From positions 3,286,001-3,350,000 of the forward strand of contig CAWCTD010000003.1 in the NCBI GenBank assembly GCA_963798455.1: DNA of 64,000 bases, in the 5' to 3' direction. The notes below the pieces were generated by a model that ran no database searches, was not told where the DNA came from, and was given only the letters and a program-made list of their open reading frames with translations. The stretch is from CAWCTD01 sp963798455 (GTDB taxonomy: Bacteria > Acidobacteriota > Terriglobia > Bryobacterales > Bryobacteraceae). This document shows positions 34,681-43,372 of the stretch, one piece after another (positions within the stretch are counted from its first letter, which is position 1; each line of letters starts with the position of its first letter). Position numbers and translations under genes: made by a program.

Positions 34681-35868
34681 ATGGCGCTGCTCGAAATGAG
34701 TGCGGAAGGGCTGAAGTTCGAGATTCAGGAGGAGACTCGCACGGGCACCAAGTTCAAGGTTGTCGGTGTAGGGGGCGGCGGTTCAAATGCCGTCGCCCGG
34801 ATGATGGGCGAGGGGCTGGAGGGGGTGGAGTTCTACGTGGTGAACACCGACCTCCAGGCGCTGCAGTCCTCTGCCATCCCAAACAAGATCCAGATAGGCG
34901 TCAAGCTCACGCATGGTCTGGGCGCGGGAGCGGACCCGGCGGTGGGCAAGCAGGCCGCCCTGGAGGACACGGAGCGGATCATCGAGATCCTCGATGGCGC
35001 CGACATGGTCTTCGTCACCGCAGGCCTGGGCGGGGGCACGGGAACCGGCGCCGCCCCGGTGGTCGCCTCTCTCGCCAAGGAACTCGGCGCGCTGACCGTG
35101 GCGGTGGTGACCAAGCCGTTCTCCTTTGAAGGGCCGCGGCGCAAACAGCAGGCCGAGCGCGGCCTCACCGAGCTGGCCTCCACCGTGGACACGGTCATCG
35201 CCATTCCCAACGACCGCCTGCTCGCCTTGCTGCCGCGCGGCACCAGCTTTTATGATGGCTTCCGAACCGCCGACGACGTGCTCCGGCAGGCGGTGCAGGG
35301 GATCAGCGACATCATCGTGACCCCAGGGCTGATCAACCGGGACTTTTCCGATATCAAGGCCACCATGCTCGGCATGGGCTTCGCCATGATGGGCACGGCC
35401 CTGGCCAGCGGCGAGAACTCGGCTGTCGAAGCCGCCCGGCAGGCCATCACCTGCCCGTTGCTGGAGGAGGGCGGCATCTCCGGGGCCCGGGGCGTCCTGA
35501 TCAACATCACGGGGTCGAGCAAGCTCGGTTTGCACGAGGTCAACGAAGCGTGCACGTTGATCGCCGAGGCCACGCACTACCCGGACGTCCAAGTCAGCTT
35601 TGGCGTGGTGCTGAACGAGTCCATGGGAGATTCGGTGAAGATTACCGTCATCGCCACGGGCTTCAACCGGCCGGAAGCCGCACTGGCGCCGAGGGAGCCG
35701 GCCCGAAAAGCCGCCGAGCCACCCGTCACGGCCGCCACGCCGGCGCCAGCCCCTGAGCCCGATTTCGCTCCGCCGCCGGCGTTTGCCGCTCCCCCGGTTC
35801 ACGAAACAGGCCTCGAGGACGATCTGGACACCCCCGCCTACCTGCGGCGGGAGAAGCTTCTGTTCTGA
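34681..35868 (+). CDS. ftsZ: Cell-division GTPase FtsZ
   Basis: A 395-residue tubulin homologue that forms the Z-ring. GVGGGGSNAVARMM binds guanine nucleotide near residue 30, GGGTGTGAAPVVASLAKE is the tubulin signature near residue 117, and NDRLLALLP and the T7-loop segment around residues 205-215 are present. A Pro/Ala-rich linker leads to the conserved C-terminal peptide LDTPAYLRREKLLF, which contacts FtsA. The ribosome site is GAGAGGAGG before the ATG, one of the strongest here. Confidence 0.97.
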   Translation: MALLEMSAEGLKFEIQEETRTGTKFKVVGVGGGGSNAVARMMGEGLEGVEFYVVNTDLQALQSSAIPNKIQIGVKLTHGLGAGADPAVGKQAALEDTERIIEILDGADMVFVTAGLGGGTGTGAAPVVASLAKELGALTVAVVTKPFSFEGPRRKQQAERGLTELASTVDTVIAIPNDRLLALLPRGTSFYDGFRTADDVLRQAVQGISDIIVTPGLINRDFSDIKATMLGMGFAMMGTALASGENSAVEAARQAITCPLLEEGGISGARGVLINITGSSKLGLHEVNEACTLIAEATHYPDVQVSFGVVLNESMGDSVKITVIATGFNRPEAALAPREPARKAAEPPVTAATPAPAPEPDFAPPPAFAAPPVHETGLEDDLDTPAYLRREKLLF

Positions 35869-35937
35869 AGCCTGCTGCGCCTGCAACCAGACCACCGCCG
35901 GCCGCGTTTATAGTAACGGAGGGCGAAAAGGGAGATT

Positions 35938-36723
35938 ATGCGTCTATCATGGCAGCTCATCATTCTGCCTATCTCCATGACCCTGTTGGCGGCTGGGGAC
36001 CAACCCTGGAAAAACAAGCAGATCGCGGAGTGGAGCGAAGACGATGCCAAGCAGGTCCTGGCCGACTCCCCCTGGGCTAAGACCGTCACGCCGACCCTCG
36101 TGAGGAACCAGAATGGCGGTGGACGCCGGTCCGGCGGCGGCATGGGCAGGGGCGGGGGCATCGGCATTGGCGGCATAGGGATCGGGCTTCCTGGCATCGG
36201 CGGCTTGGGCCGGCGAGGCGGGATGGGCAGCCCCGGCGGCGGTTACCCAGGCGGCGGTGGCGGCGGCTACCCGGGCGGCGGGCAGCGCCGGGGGACGGGC
36301 GACCAGACTGGTACGTACTCCACCCCCCCGGATCTGCATCTACGCTGGGAAAGCGCCCTTCCGGTTCGGAGCGCGGAGCTGAAAGTCCGCGAGACGAGTG
36401 CGCCTACCGTGGATGAAGGCCACTACGCCATCGCGGTCTACGGCGTTCCTCGCAGGATGGCGAGCGCTGACTCCAAGGATCTCGCCGATCAACTGAAGAA
36501 GGAGGCTTCGCTCAAGCGCGACGGCAAGAAGGATGTGAAACCTTCCAGCGTGGAGGTGCTCCAGCGGGACGACGGCCCGGTGGTCGTGTACCTTTTCCCG
36601 CGCGCCAAGGAGATCACTGGGAAGGACAAACGCGTGCTGTTCGACGCCCGGATCGGGAGGCTGCAACTCACGGAGTCGTTCTACACGGAAGACATGACCT
36701 ACCAGGGCAAGCTGGAGCTATGA
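35938..36723 (+). CDS. Secreted Gly-rich protein of unknown function at the dcw end
   Basis: A 261-residue protein not recognised as any named family. It has a short hydrophobic N-terminal leader (LIILPISMTLLAAGDQ), then WSEDDAKQVLADSPWAKTV, a segment seen in acidobacterial secreted proteins whose function I do not know. A low-complexity region of about 70 residues is rich in Gly with Met, Ile and Tyr (GGGYPGGGGGGYPGGG). The C-terminal 120 residues form an alpha/beta domain with VYGVPRRMASAD and VVVYLFPRAKEITGKD. The ribosome site is GGGAGATT before the ATG. It follows ftsZ by 69 bases, which contain TATAGT as a possible -10 box, and it converges on RraA-like copy 3. Confidence 0.6.
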   Translation: MRLSWQLIILPISMTLLAAGDQPWKNKQIAEWSEDDAKQVLADSPWAKTVTPTLVRNQNGGGRRSGGGMGRGGGIGIGGIGIGLPGIGGLGRRGGMGSPGGGYPGGGGGGYPGGGQRRGTGDQTGTYSTPPDLHLRWESALPVRSAELKVRETSAPTVDEGHYAIAVYGVPRRMASADSKDLADQLKKEASLKRDGKKDVKPSSVEVLQRDDGPVVVYLFPRAKEITGKDKRVLFDARIGRLQLTESFYTEDMTYQGKLEL

Positions 36724-36810
36724 TCGGGGACCGGGTCAAACGGCACCACGATTGGGCAATGGCTCGGGCTGACGCTCGTACGGGCCCTCCGGACCTGTGA
36801 GCACCCAAGG

Positions 36811-37755
36811 TTACTCCTTCTTCGGTCCGCTCGCTTGGCGCTTCTCGGCCCACCGACCAAACTCCTCCTGCATCTCCTTGGTCCAGCCTGTGTCAATCTG
36901 TCCGGGAGTATACTTCCCCTGGCGAATCATCATCTGCCCCCACTCGTCCCGCAAGTGGGCCTGCTGCGCGCTTTCGACCACGCGCTGTGCCAGCTGCGCG
37001 GGGATGAACATCAGCCCCTCCGGATCTCCCAGCACCACATCACCGGGCATCACGGTGGTTTCTCCGATGCGGATCGGAACATTGATCCCCATGAGCATCA
37101 CATTCCGAACGCCACGAGTGATGCTGGACGGGTGAAAATAGCGAACGTACCCCTGAAACCCCTCGATCGCCTGGGTCCCGGTAAGGTCTCGGATGCCGCC
37201 GTCAACCACGATCCCGTTCTTGCTGTTCGCAAAAACTGCCGTCGCCAGATTGTCACCCATGAAGTTGAATTTGCCGAACAGGTCCACAACCAACACATCT
37301 CCGGGCTGAAGCGTATCTATGACCCAGGAGTTCTGTCCAGTGGAAACACGTCCTTCGGCCTTGCCGTGCTCGTTGATCACGGCATTGACGTCAGGACGCA
37401 CAGGCATGAACAGGGCAGTGACAACCCGACCGACCAGCCGCTCGTTGGTTGCGTTGAATCGCATCCACCCGCTCTCAAAGTGGTCGCGGTACCCGGCCCT
37501 GGTCAGCACGGCCCATGCTTCTTCCGCTGACACATCTTTCATCTGCGCCAAAATGGATTCCGGGACTTTCGGCCTGCCGTCGTCGAAGCGCTCTCCCTTC
37601 CATTCGCGAGTGAATTCGATTCGCTGTTGGGGTGAGAACAGGCCCAACTGCCCCCAGGCACCGGGGGACCACAACTGGAGCAGGCCCAGTAGCAGAAGAC
37701 CGACACGAGTCTCCCGCGCACTCCACACCGCTGCAAGACTATTTCGATTCCCCAT
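36811..37755 (-). CDS. Exported RraA-like / HMG-aldolase-family protein, copy 3
   Basis: A 314-residue relative of the two RraA-like proteins at 2.8 and 15.5 kb, but clearly diverged from them. The signal peptide runs through LLLLGLLQLWSPGAWGQ. Shared features are REWKGERFDDGRPKVP, AEGRVSTGQNSWVIDTL and the motif VDGGIRDL; the Arg/Gly-rich tail is missing. GAGGTGG before ATG 37755 fixes the start; the frame is open to 37827. It is the last gene of the minus-strand run UxuA-like F, enolase-superfamily, sulfatase, RraA-like. Same presumed activity as the other copies. Confidence 0.72.
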   Translation of the reverse strand: MGNRNSLAAVWSARETRVGLLLLGLLQLWSPGAWGQLGLFSPQQRIEFTREWKGERFDDGRPKVPESILAQMKDVSAEEAWAVLTRAGYRDHFESGWMRFNATNERLVGRVVTALFMPVRPDVNAVINEHGKAEGRVSTGQNSWVIDTLQPGDVLVVDLFGKFNFMGDNLATAVFANSKNGIVVDGGIRDLTGTQAIEGFQGYVRYFHPSSITRGVRNVMLMGINVPIRIGETTVMPGDVVLGDPEGLMFIPAQLAQRVVESAQQAHLRDEWGQMMIRQGKYTPGQIDTGWTKEMQEEFGRWAEKRQASGPKKE

Positions 37756-37869
37756 GACCACCTCGCTACCCTTTGTATTCAAATTGCACAGAGAAAACAT
37801 ATCACACACCCTCGCCGGAGGGCTCATCCAGTCTTGTTCCCCGTTAGCTTGCTGGGAAGCCCCGGCGGT

Positions 37870-39327
37870 TCACAGGTCTTTGAACTGCCGTCGCAGCCGA
37901 TTCAACTCCCGCTTTAGGTCAGCCACTACGCGAGCGCTGCGGGGGTCCCCGTAAATGTTGTTCAACTCATCCGGGTCTGTCTTCAGGTCGAACAGCTCCC
38001 AGTAGTCACCTTCACCATAGTACTGGATGAGCTTATGGCGGTCGGTGCGCACACCGCGGTGCGGAACCACACGGTGCGGGGTCAGTAATTGGCTCCTAGG
38101 TGTGGCCCCGGGGGCCTTGGATTCGGCCCAAGAGTTCTCGTAGTATGTGTAGTAGATGGACTGGCGCCAGTCGGGAGGCGTCTTGCCCTGAAGAATCGGG
38201 CTGAGGCTTCGGCCCTGCATGGTCCCCGGAACGGGTAAACCTGCGATGTTCAGGATGGTCGGCGCAAGGTCGAGATTCAAGGCCATAGCGCTGGCAAGCG
38301 TCGCCGACCGGACCATCCTCGGGTAGCGGATGAGCAACGGCACGCGCAAAGACGGCTCGTACATGAACCTCTTGTCGTACCAGCCGTGCTCGCCGAGGAA
38401 AAAGCCGTTATCAGTCGTATAGATGACCATCGTGTCTTCAGTCAGCTTGTGGCGGTCCAGGTAGTCCAGAACGCGGCCAATACCTTCATCTACGCCTACT
38501 ACCGCGCGATGATGGTCTTTGACGAACCGTTGAAAGATCCAGTTCTTCTTCTCCCTCTGGGACAGCCCAGCCGGCAGATCCGGGTAGTCTCCGGCTAGGC
38601 TGACGTCAAAGCGCATATCCACGGCCTGGCCAGCAATGCGCCGGGTGGCGTAATCATCGTCGTACGTTTTCGGGTGAGGGATTTCGATGTCACGGAACAG
38701 CCCCATATGTCGTGGCGCCGGCGTGAAAGGCCGGTGCGGCGCCTTGTGCTGGTACAACAGGCAGAATGGGCCATCCCCGGCACTCTCGAGAAACTCCAGC
38801 GCCATGTCGGTGGTGATATCGGTGACGTAGCCAGAATACCGTCTGACCGTTCCCTGTTCGATAAATTCGGGATCATTGTATACCCCTTGACCCGGCAGTA
38901 CGCGCCAGGTATCAAAGCCGACGGGGTCGTCGCTAAGGTGCCACTTGCCTACTATGCCCGTCCTGTAACCCGCCTTCTGCAGGAGCTGCGGGAAGGTCGG
39001 CACCCGGGGATTCAAGTGTTCCGCCTTACGCGGGTCTTCGGAGTTGCCACGGACTCCATTGATGTGTGAATAGGCTCCGGTCAGAATCGTGGCCCGGCTT
39101 GGAGCACATAGCGAATTCGTCACGAAGCAATTATCAAATCGCGCACCCTCCGTGGCCAATCGGTCCATATTGGGTGTCTTCAGGATTCTGCTTCCGTAAC
39201 AGCTCAACTCACCGTAGGCATGATCATCGGTCAGAATAAATATGATATTCGGACGCCGCAATACGGCACCCGAGAGCAAGCCGCCGGGGAAGATTTGTAC
39301 TGCCTGTCGACGCGTGTAATGTGTCAT
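37870..39327 (-). CDS. Exported sulfatase (formylglycine-dependent, S1 family)
   Basis: A 485-residue sulfatase. The leader MTHYTRRQAVQIFPGG has a twin-arginine pair. NIIFILTDDHAYG supplies the calcium-binding Asp pair; Cys74 in SLCAPSRATILTG is the CxPSR site converted to formylglycine by a separate maturase; GIVGKWHLSD, HKAPHRPF and DNGFFLGEHGWYDKR are further active-site segments. Sequence style is that of iduronate-2-sulfatase or heparan-sulfatase-like bacterial enzymes that act on sulfated carbohydrate. It sits between the broken enolase gene and RraA-like copy 3, so the locus may handle a sulfated sugar. No maturase gene is seen in the window. Confidence 0.88.
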   Translation of the reverse strand: MTHYTRRQAVQIFPGGLLSGAVLRRPNIIFILTDDHAYGELSCYGSRILKTPNMDRLATEGARFDNCFVTNSLCAPSRATILTGAYSHINGVRGNSEDPRKAEHLNPRVPTFPQLLQKAGYRTGIVGKWHLSDDPVGFDTWRVLPGQGVYNDPEFIEQGTVRRYSGYVTDITTDMALEFLESAGDGPFCLLYQHKAPHRPFTPAPRHMGLFRDIEIPHPKTYDDDYATRRIAGQAVDMRFDVSLAGDYPDLPAGLSQREKKNWIFQRFVKDHHRAVVGVDEGIGRVLDYLDRHKLTEDTMVIYTTDNGFFLGEHGWYDKRFMYEPSLRVPLLIRYPRMVRSATLASAMALNLDLAPTILNIAGLPVPGTMQGRSLSPILQGKTPPDWRQSIYYTYYENSWAESKAPGATPRSQLLTPHRVVPHRGVRTDRHKLIQYYGEGDYWELFDLKTDPDELNNIYGDPRSARVVADLKRELNRLRRQFKDL

Positions 39328-39450
39328 TGAGTTGCATCCAGGAATTCAGAGAAGAGCCGCCGCTTATCAGCGCTCCATTTATACCCTTGTTGTTTGGAAC
39401 CCCCAAGGCTCCACGAGAGAGCTCCGTTTCGGCGCGCCCTCACTACGGTT

Positions 39451-39712
39451 CTACTGCCAAAGGCTATCGGAAACATTCCCTTTGTAGCGATCGGGATCCC
39501 AATCTGGTGTCGGTTCAAAGTACCCGGGCCAACCGGGGATCAGATGCTTCTTAATGACTTCTTCATTCAAGCTAACCCCGAGGCCCGGGCTGTCAGGCAC
39601 GGAAATAAAACCTTTGTTGACGATTGGCTTCTCGATACCTTCCACAAGGTCTCCCCACCATGGCACGTCGGCGGAGTGGTGCTCCAGTACGAGGAATCCT
39701 TCCGTAGCTGCC
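39451..39712 (-). pseudogene. 3' fragment of enolase-superfamily gene cut by IS66
   Basis: The minus strand here encodes AATEGFLVLEHHSADVPWW and on to GYFEPTPDWD and a stop at 39451, the C-terminus of a mandelate-racemase-type protein. Joining it to the 5' fragment at 42251-43365 through one copy of the 8-bp target GCACAGTG restores a single frame reading VHCAAATEGF, with no other change needed. It has no start of its own and is presumably untranslated or dead. The 123 bases between this end and the sulfatase start hold nothing recognisable. Confidence 0.85.
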
Positions 39713-39736
39713 GCACAGTGGTACGCGTCCGGCAAA
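39713..39736 (+). repeat. Left target duplication and left end of IS66 element
   Basis: GCACAGTG (39713-39720) is the target duplication; the element begins GTACGCGTCCGGCAAA at 39721. The right end read inwards is GTACGCGTCCGGCGAA, so the terminal inverted repeats match at 13 bases, then after one mismatch continue with AAC. Confidence 0.88.
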
Positions 39737-39829
39737 CCCATCTTCCGTGTTTTGAGGTAAGCGGTCATACTTCCTTGTGTTGATGCATGTGCGCCCGGAG
39801 TGCGCGCGCGGGCACGAGGAGGAGCAGAA

Positions 39830-40177
39830 GTGAGCCAGAAGCACGATGTGGAGAAGGCGCGGTACTGGCAGGCGGTCATTCGGGATGCTGCCCGGAGCGG
39901 CATGTCGACGCGGGCCTTCTGCCGGCAGCGGAAGCTGAAGGAGTGCCAGTTCTACTGGTGGCAGCGCCGATTGAAGGAGAAGCGTCCGCCCGCTTCAACG
40001 CCGCGGGGCTCAGCGAACGGGCCGGCCAGCTTCGCCCTGGTCAGCGGCGAGCCGGGCTCGGCGGATGCCGGCATAGAGTTGGTGCTGGCCGGCGGGCGGC
40101 GGCTGCGCCTGGCCAAAGGCGTCGATGAGCCGACCCTGCGATCGGTGCTGGCGGCGCTGGAACAGCCGGGATGCTGA
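39830..40177 (+). CDS. tnpA: IS66 TnpA (Orf1, helix-turn-helix accessory protein)
   Basis: A 115-residue accessory protein of IS66. The N-terminal region AVIRDAARSGMSTRAFCRQRKLKECQFYWW, read as helix-turn-helix, is typical of the IS66 Orf1/TnpA family, and FALVSGEPGSADAGIELVLAGGRRL is the C-terminal half. A GTG start at 39830 has GAGGAGGAG upstream. Its end overlaps tnpB by seven bases (ATGCTGA), consistent with coupled translation. Its exact job in transposition is not settled. Confidence 0.85.
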   Translation: MSQKHDVEKARYWQAVIRDAARSGMSTRAFCRQRKLKECQFYWWQRRLKEKRPPASTPRGSANGPASFALVSGEPGSADAGIELVLAGGRRLRLAKGVDEPTLRSVLAALEQPGC

Positions 40178-40560
40178 GCTTCCCGGCGGCCATCAAGGTG
40201 TACTTGTGCACCGTGGCCTGTGACATGCGCCGGAGCTTCGACGGTCTGTCCATGATGGCCGAGCATATCATCCGCTGCAATCCCTTCTCGGGGCACCTGC
40301 TGGTGTTTTGCAACCGGCGTAGCGACCGTCTGAAGATCCTGTACTGGGATCGGGATGGGTGGGTGATCTGGTACAAGCGGCTGGAGGCGGGCACCTTCCA
40401 GTTCCCCTTCGCCCAAACGGGCCGGCGGGAGATCGCGGCCTGGGAGCTGGGCGTGCTGCTGGAGGGCATCGACCTCGGCAAGGGGCGACGGCGGAAACGC
40501 TACGCGCTGCCCGCCGCGGCATTCGAGGCGCATGCGGAGCTGGAGGCGTCAAAACAATAG
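40171..40560 (+). CDS. tnpB: IS66 TnpB (Orf2)
   Basis: A 129-residue protein of the IS66 Orf2 family. The diagnostic segment is VACDMRRSFDGLSMMAEH, followed by GHLLVFCNRRSDRLKILYWDRDGWVIWYKRLE read as the conserved core, and RREIAAWELGVLLEGID. It is needed for IS66 transposition but its biochemical role is unclear. It is translationally coupled to tnpA. A 74-base gap to tnpC contains TTGACT 17 bases before TAAGTT, possibly an internal promoter, and GTAAGT/ACTTAC arms. Confidence 0.92.
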   Translation: MLSFPAAIKVYLCTVACDMRRSFDGLSMMAEHIIRCNPFSGHLLVFCNRRSDRLKILYWDRDGWVIWYKRLEAGTFQFPFAQTGRREIAAWELGVLLEGIDLGKGRRRKRYALPAAAFEAHAELEASKQ

Positions 40561-40634
40561 CATGCTCCTCTGTTTTTTGTTGACTTATGAGAGTAAGTGT
40601 AGTAAGTTAGTGTTTCAGATACTTACTCAGCGCG

Positions 40635-42188
40635 ATGGCGACAGACCCTCCAGACCTGCCCAGTGACCCAGCCGCCCTGCAACAGATGCTGCTGCGGACC
40701 CTGGCGCAACTGGACGCCACCCAGGCGGCACTGGCGGCCAAGGAGTACGAACTCGAGCGCGTGCGGCACTGGCTCCAGCAGATGCTGCGTCACCGCTATG
40801 GACAGAAGCGCGAGCGGGTGGATGAGAACCAGTTGTTCCTGTTCGCCGCCGAGATCGCCAGCCGGGGGGAAGAGCCGCCGCCTGAGCCGAAGTCGGTCGC
40901 GAGCGAACCGCGGCCATCTCCGCCGGGGCACGGACGGCAGCGGTTGCCGCAGTCGCTGGAGCGGCGCCGTGTAGTCTATGACCTGGCTGACGACCAGCGG
41001 CGGTGCCCGGAGTGCCAGGCGGAACTGCGGCACATCGGCGAGGAGATCAGCGAGCAACTGGAGTACGTGCCGGCCTCGTTGCACGTCGTCCAGCAAGCCT
41101 GCCAGAAGTACGCTTGCCCCAAGGGCTGCACCGTGGTCACGGCCGCAAAGCCGCCGGCGCCGGTGGAGAAGGGGCTGGCCGGGCCGGGACTGCTGGCACA
41201 CGTGGCGGTGAGCAAGTTCGGGGACCATCTTCCTTTGCACCGCCAGGAGGCGATCTTCACCCGGCAGGGCGTGGATTTGTCTCGCCAGACCATGTGCGAC
41301 TGGATGCGGCAGTGCGCGGAGTTAGTCGGTCCGCTAGCCGATCTGATGAAGGAGCGGGTACTGAGTTCCAAAGTCGTGCAGACCGACGACACGCCGGTGC
41401 CGGTGTTGGACCCGGAGTTGCCGTGCACGCGTACCGGGCGGATCTGGACCTACGTCGGGGACGCGCTGCATCCCTACACGGTGTACGACTACACCCCGAA
41501 TCGCTGCCGCGAAGGGCCGGATGAGTTCCTGAAGGACTTCCACGGATACCTGCAGGCAGACGCCTACTCGGGCTACGACCAGATCTACAAGGAAACCGAG
41601 CGCGGCATCACGGAGGTGGCTTGCATGGCGCACGCGCGCCGCAAGTACTTCGATGCGCAGTCGTCCGACATCATGCGTTCGACGGTGATGCTGGCCTACT
41701 TCCATCTGCTGTACGACGTCGAGCGCGAGGCGCGGGAAAAGCAGTTGGACGCCGCCGGGCGCCTGGCGCTACGCCGGGAACGGAGCCAGCCGATGCTGGA
41801 CGACATCCAGGCGTATTTAGAGCGCGAGCGGCCGCGGGTGTTGCCGAAGAGTCCGATCGGCCAAGCCATGGCCTACACGTTGTCCAACTGGGAGGCGCTG
41901 GTGCGCTACGCGAAGGACGGCGATCTGGAAATCGACAACAACGGCGCCGAGCGCAGCCTGCGCGGAGTGGCTGTGGGACGGCGCAACTGGACCTTCTTCG
42001 GCAGCGACAACGGCGGACGTACGGCGGCGGTGCTGACGAGTCTCATTGCCACCACGAAGCGTCACCACATCGACCCGTTCGCGTATCTACGCGACGTGTT
42101 CACTCGCATCGGGGCTCACCCGCAAAACCGACTCGAGGAATTACTGCCCGACAACTGGCTCGCGGCACGGGTGGCCAGCAAGGCCTGA
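40635..42188 (+). CDS. tnpC: IS66 transposase TnpC (DDE)
   Basis: A 517-residue DDE transposase. An N-terminal coiled coil (AALAAKEYELERVRHWLQQM) is followed by a zinc-finger-like CPECQ/CPKGC pair near residues 120-165 and the DDE catalytic domain with Asp in VQTDDTPV (near 251), Asp in LQADAYSGY (near 308) and Glu in IDNNGAERSLR (near 435). The C-terminal DPFAYLRDVFTRI is typical of IS66. Length and all catalytic residues are complete, so it is probably functional. Confidence 0.95.
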   Translation: MATDPPDLPSDPAALQQMLLRTLAQLDATQAALAAKEYELERVRHWLQQMLRHRYGQKRERVDENQLFLFAAEIASRGEEPPPEPKSVASEPRPSPPGHGRQRLPQSLERRRVVYDLADDQRRCPECQAELRHIGEEISEQLEYVPASLHVVQQACQKYACPKGCTVVTAAKPPAPVEKGLAGPGLLAHVAVSKFGDHLPLHRQEAIFTRQGVDLSRQTMCDWMRQCAELVGPLADLMKERVLSSKVVQTDDTPVPVLDPELPCTRTGRIWTYVGDALHPYTVYDYTPNRCREGPDEFLKDFHGYLQADAYSGYDQIYKETERGITEVACMAHARRKYFDAQSSDIMRSTVMLAYFHLLYDVEREAREKQLDAAGRLALRRERSQPMLDDIQAYLERERPRVLPKSPIGQAMAYTLSNWEALVRYAKDGDLEIDNNGAERSLRGVAVGRRNWTFFGSDNGGRTAAVLTSLIATTKRHHIDPFAYLRDVFTRIGAHPQNRLEELLPDNWLAARVASKA

Positions 42189-42225
42189 ACCCCACCCCAG
42201 CCTTCAACCGTACACGCGTCTGGGC

Positions 42226-43365
42226 CTACATGTGTTCGCCGGACGCGTACGCACAGTGTACATTTGCCATGCAGCCAACAGGGGTAGCGGCGAAATGAAA
42301 TGCAGTCGGAATGCCGTGACGCTGACAGAGATCACCAATTCTCTTTGTCTCGAGGATCCCGCCTGCCGCCAACAGATCGGGGTGCGCGATGTCGATCGCA
42401 TTGTTGTTCACAAGATCCTCGAATCCATCCGCCAAGTAGATGTCCTCCCCTGTGCAGATGGGCAGGTCAACCGAGTCCTTGATCTCCTTCAGTAGCTTGG
42501 TATGAAACCACGGAACCATGTCTTCAAGCCACGCCAAGTTGTACCTTTCCAGCGCCTTACCAAGTTTGATACACGAGTTCACGCCGATGTGACCGAAGTG
42601 GTCCGCGGAGATCGGGATGTCCATGCCCACGCTTTCGCGAACCTGCGCCACATAGTTTCCTAGGATCTCGATCCCCTTCGGCGTGATCTCCACGCCGGTG
42701 AACTCGCCTTGGGTGTTCCGGATGTCCCCATCCGTTTGCCCCGCAGGACGTGTTACGGTGCCGGGTATACTCCTCAAGAGGACGGTGCCGAGGTCCATCT
42801 TCAGCCACGTAAAACCGATAGCGGCCCGCTGTTTAAGCTTTGCGGCAAATGCCTTCGGGTCCTCTTCAGACGGCGTGTCCGCATAACAGCGGATCCGGTC
42901 GCGGTACTTTCCTCCAAGCATCTGGTAGACAGGGGCGCCGTACGCCTTCCCAGCCAGATCCCACAGCGCGATTTCGATCCCGCTCACCCCTCCCGCATTG
43001 CGGCCATTGCTCGCGTGTTGCCTGATCTTCCGGAAAATCTTCTCGACATTGCAGGGGTTCTCTCCTAGCAAGCGTGTCTTCAGCCTTAAAGCCTCGACCG
43101 GGGTCCCATTAGGCCGCTGCTCCCCGAGTCCATAAATGCCTTGGTTGGTGTTAATTCGAATGATCGTACACGGCATGGGGGCACGGGCCACACCGGCGAC
43201 CCGAAGATCAGTAATTCTCAGACTCGAAGGCTGGGAATTCCTGTTGGTGTTCTGCACGGCTCCCTCAAGGGTCTGATCGGCCCAGAACCCCGCCGACCCT
43301 GCCCCCGCCGCCGACCGGAGGAACGAGCGCCGGCTGGAAGACTCTAATAGAGGAAGTTTCACCAT
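42226..43365 (-). pseudogene. 5' fragment of twin-arginine enolase-superfamily gene cut by IS66
   Basis: This fragment encodes a leader with a twin-arginine motif (SSSRRSFLRSAAGAG) and about 370 residues of a mandelate-racemase/galactonate-dehydratase-like protein: GVSGIEIALWDLAGKAYGAPV, TWLKMDLGT, PISADHFGHIG, AWLEDMVPW, CTGEDIY and FHFAATPVGCMANVHC. Native sequence ends at 42251; the frame then reads seven codons into the IS66 end and stops at 42226. The missing C-terminus lies at 39451-39712. ATG 43365 is preferred as start, with AGG six bases before it; an upstream ATG at 43380 overlaps the end of paralogue F. Before insertion the protein would have been about 458 residues. Confidence 0.85.
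42237..42258 (+). repeat. Right end of IS66 element and right target duplication
   Basis: The element ends CGCCGGACGCGTAC at 42250, the inverted copy of its left end, and is followed by GCACAGTG (42251-42258), the same 8 bases that precede the left end. Confidence 0.88.
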
Positions 43366-43372
43366 ACCAAGC

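Larger units (their letters stand above)
39721..42250 (+). mobile_element. Complete IS66-family insertion sequence, 2530 bp
   Basis: The element has matching terminal inverted repeats (GTACGCGTCCGGC at both ends), an 8-bp target duplication GCACAGTG at 39713-39720 and 42251-42258, and the three IS66 genes tnpA, tnpB and tnpC in order with tnpA-tnpB overlap. All three frames are intact, so it may still be active. It interrupts an enolase-superfamily gene in the opposite orientation. The exact duplication and undamaged flanking frames indicate recent insertion. Confidence 0.93.
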
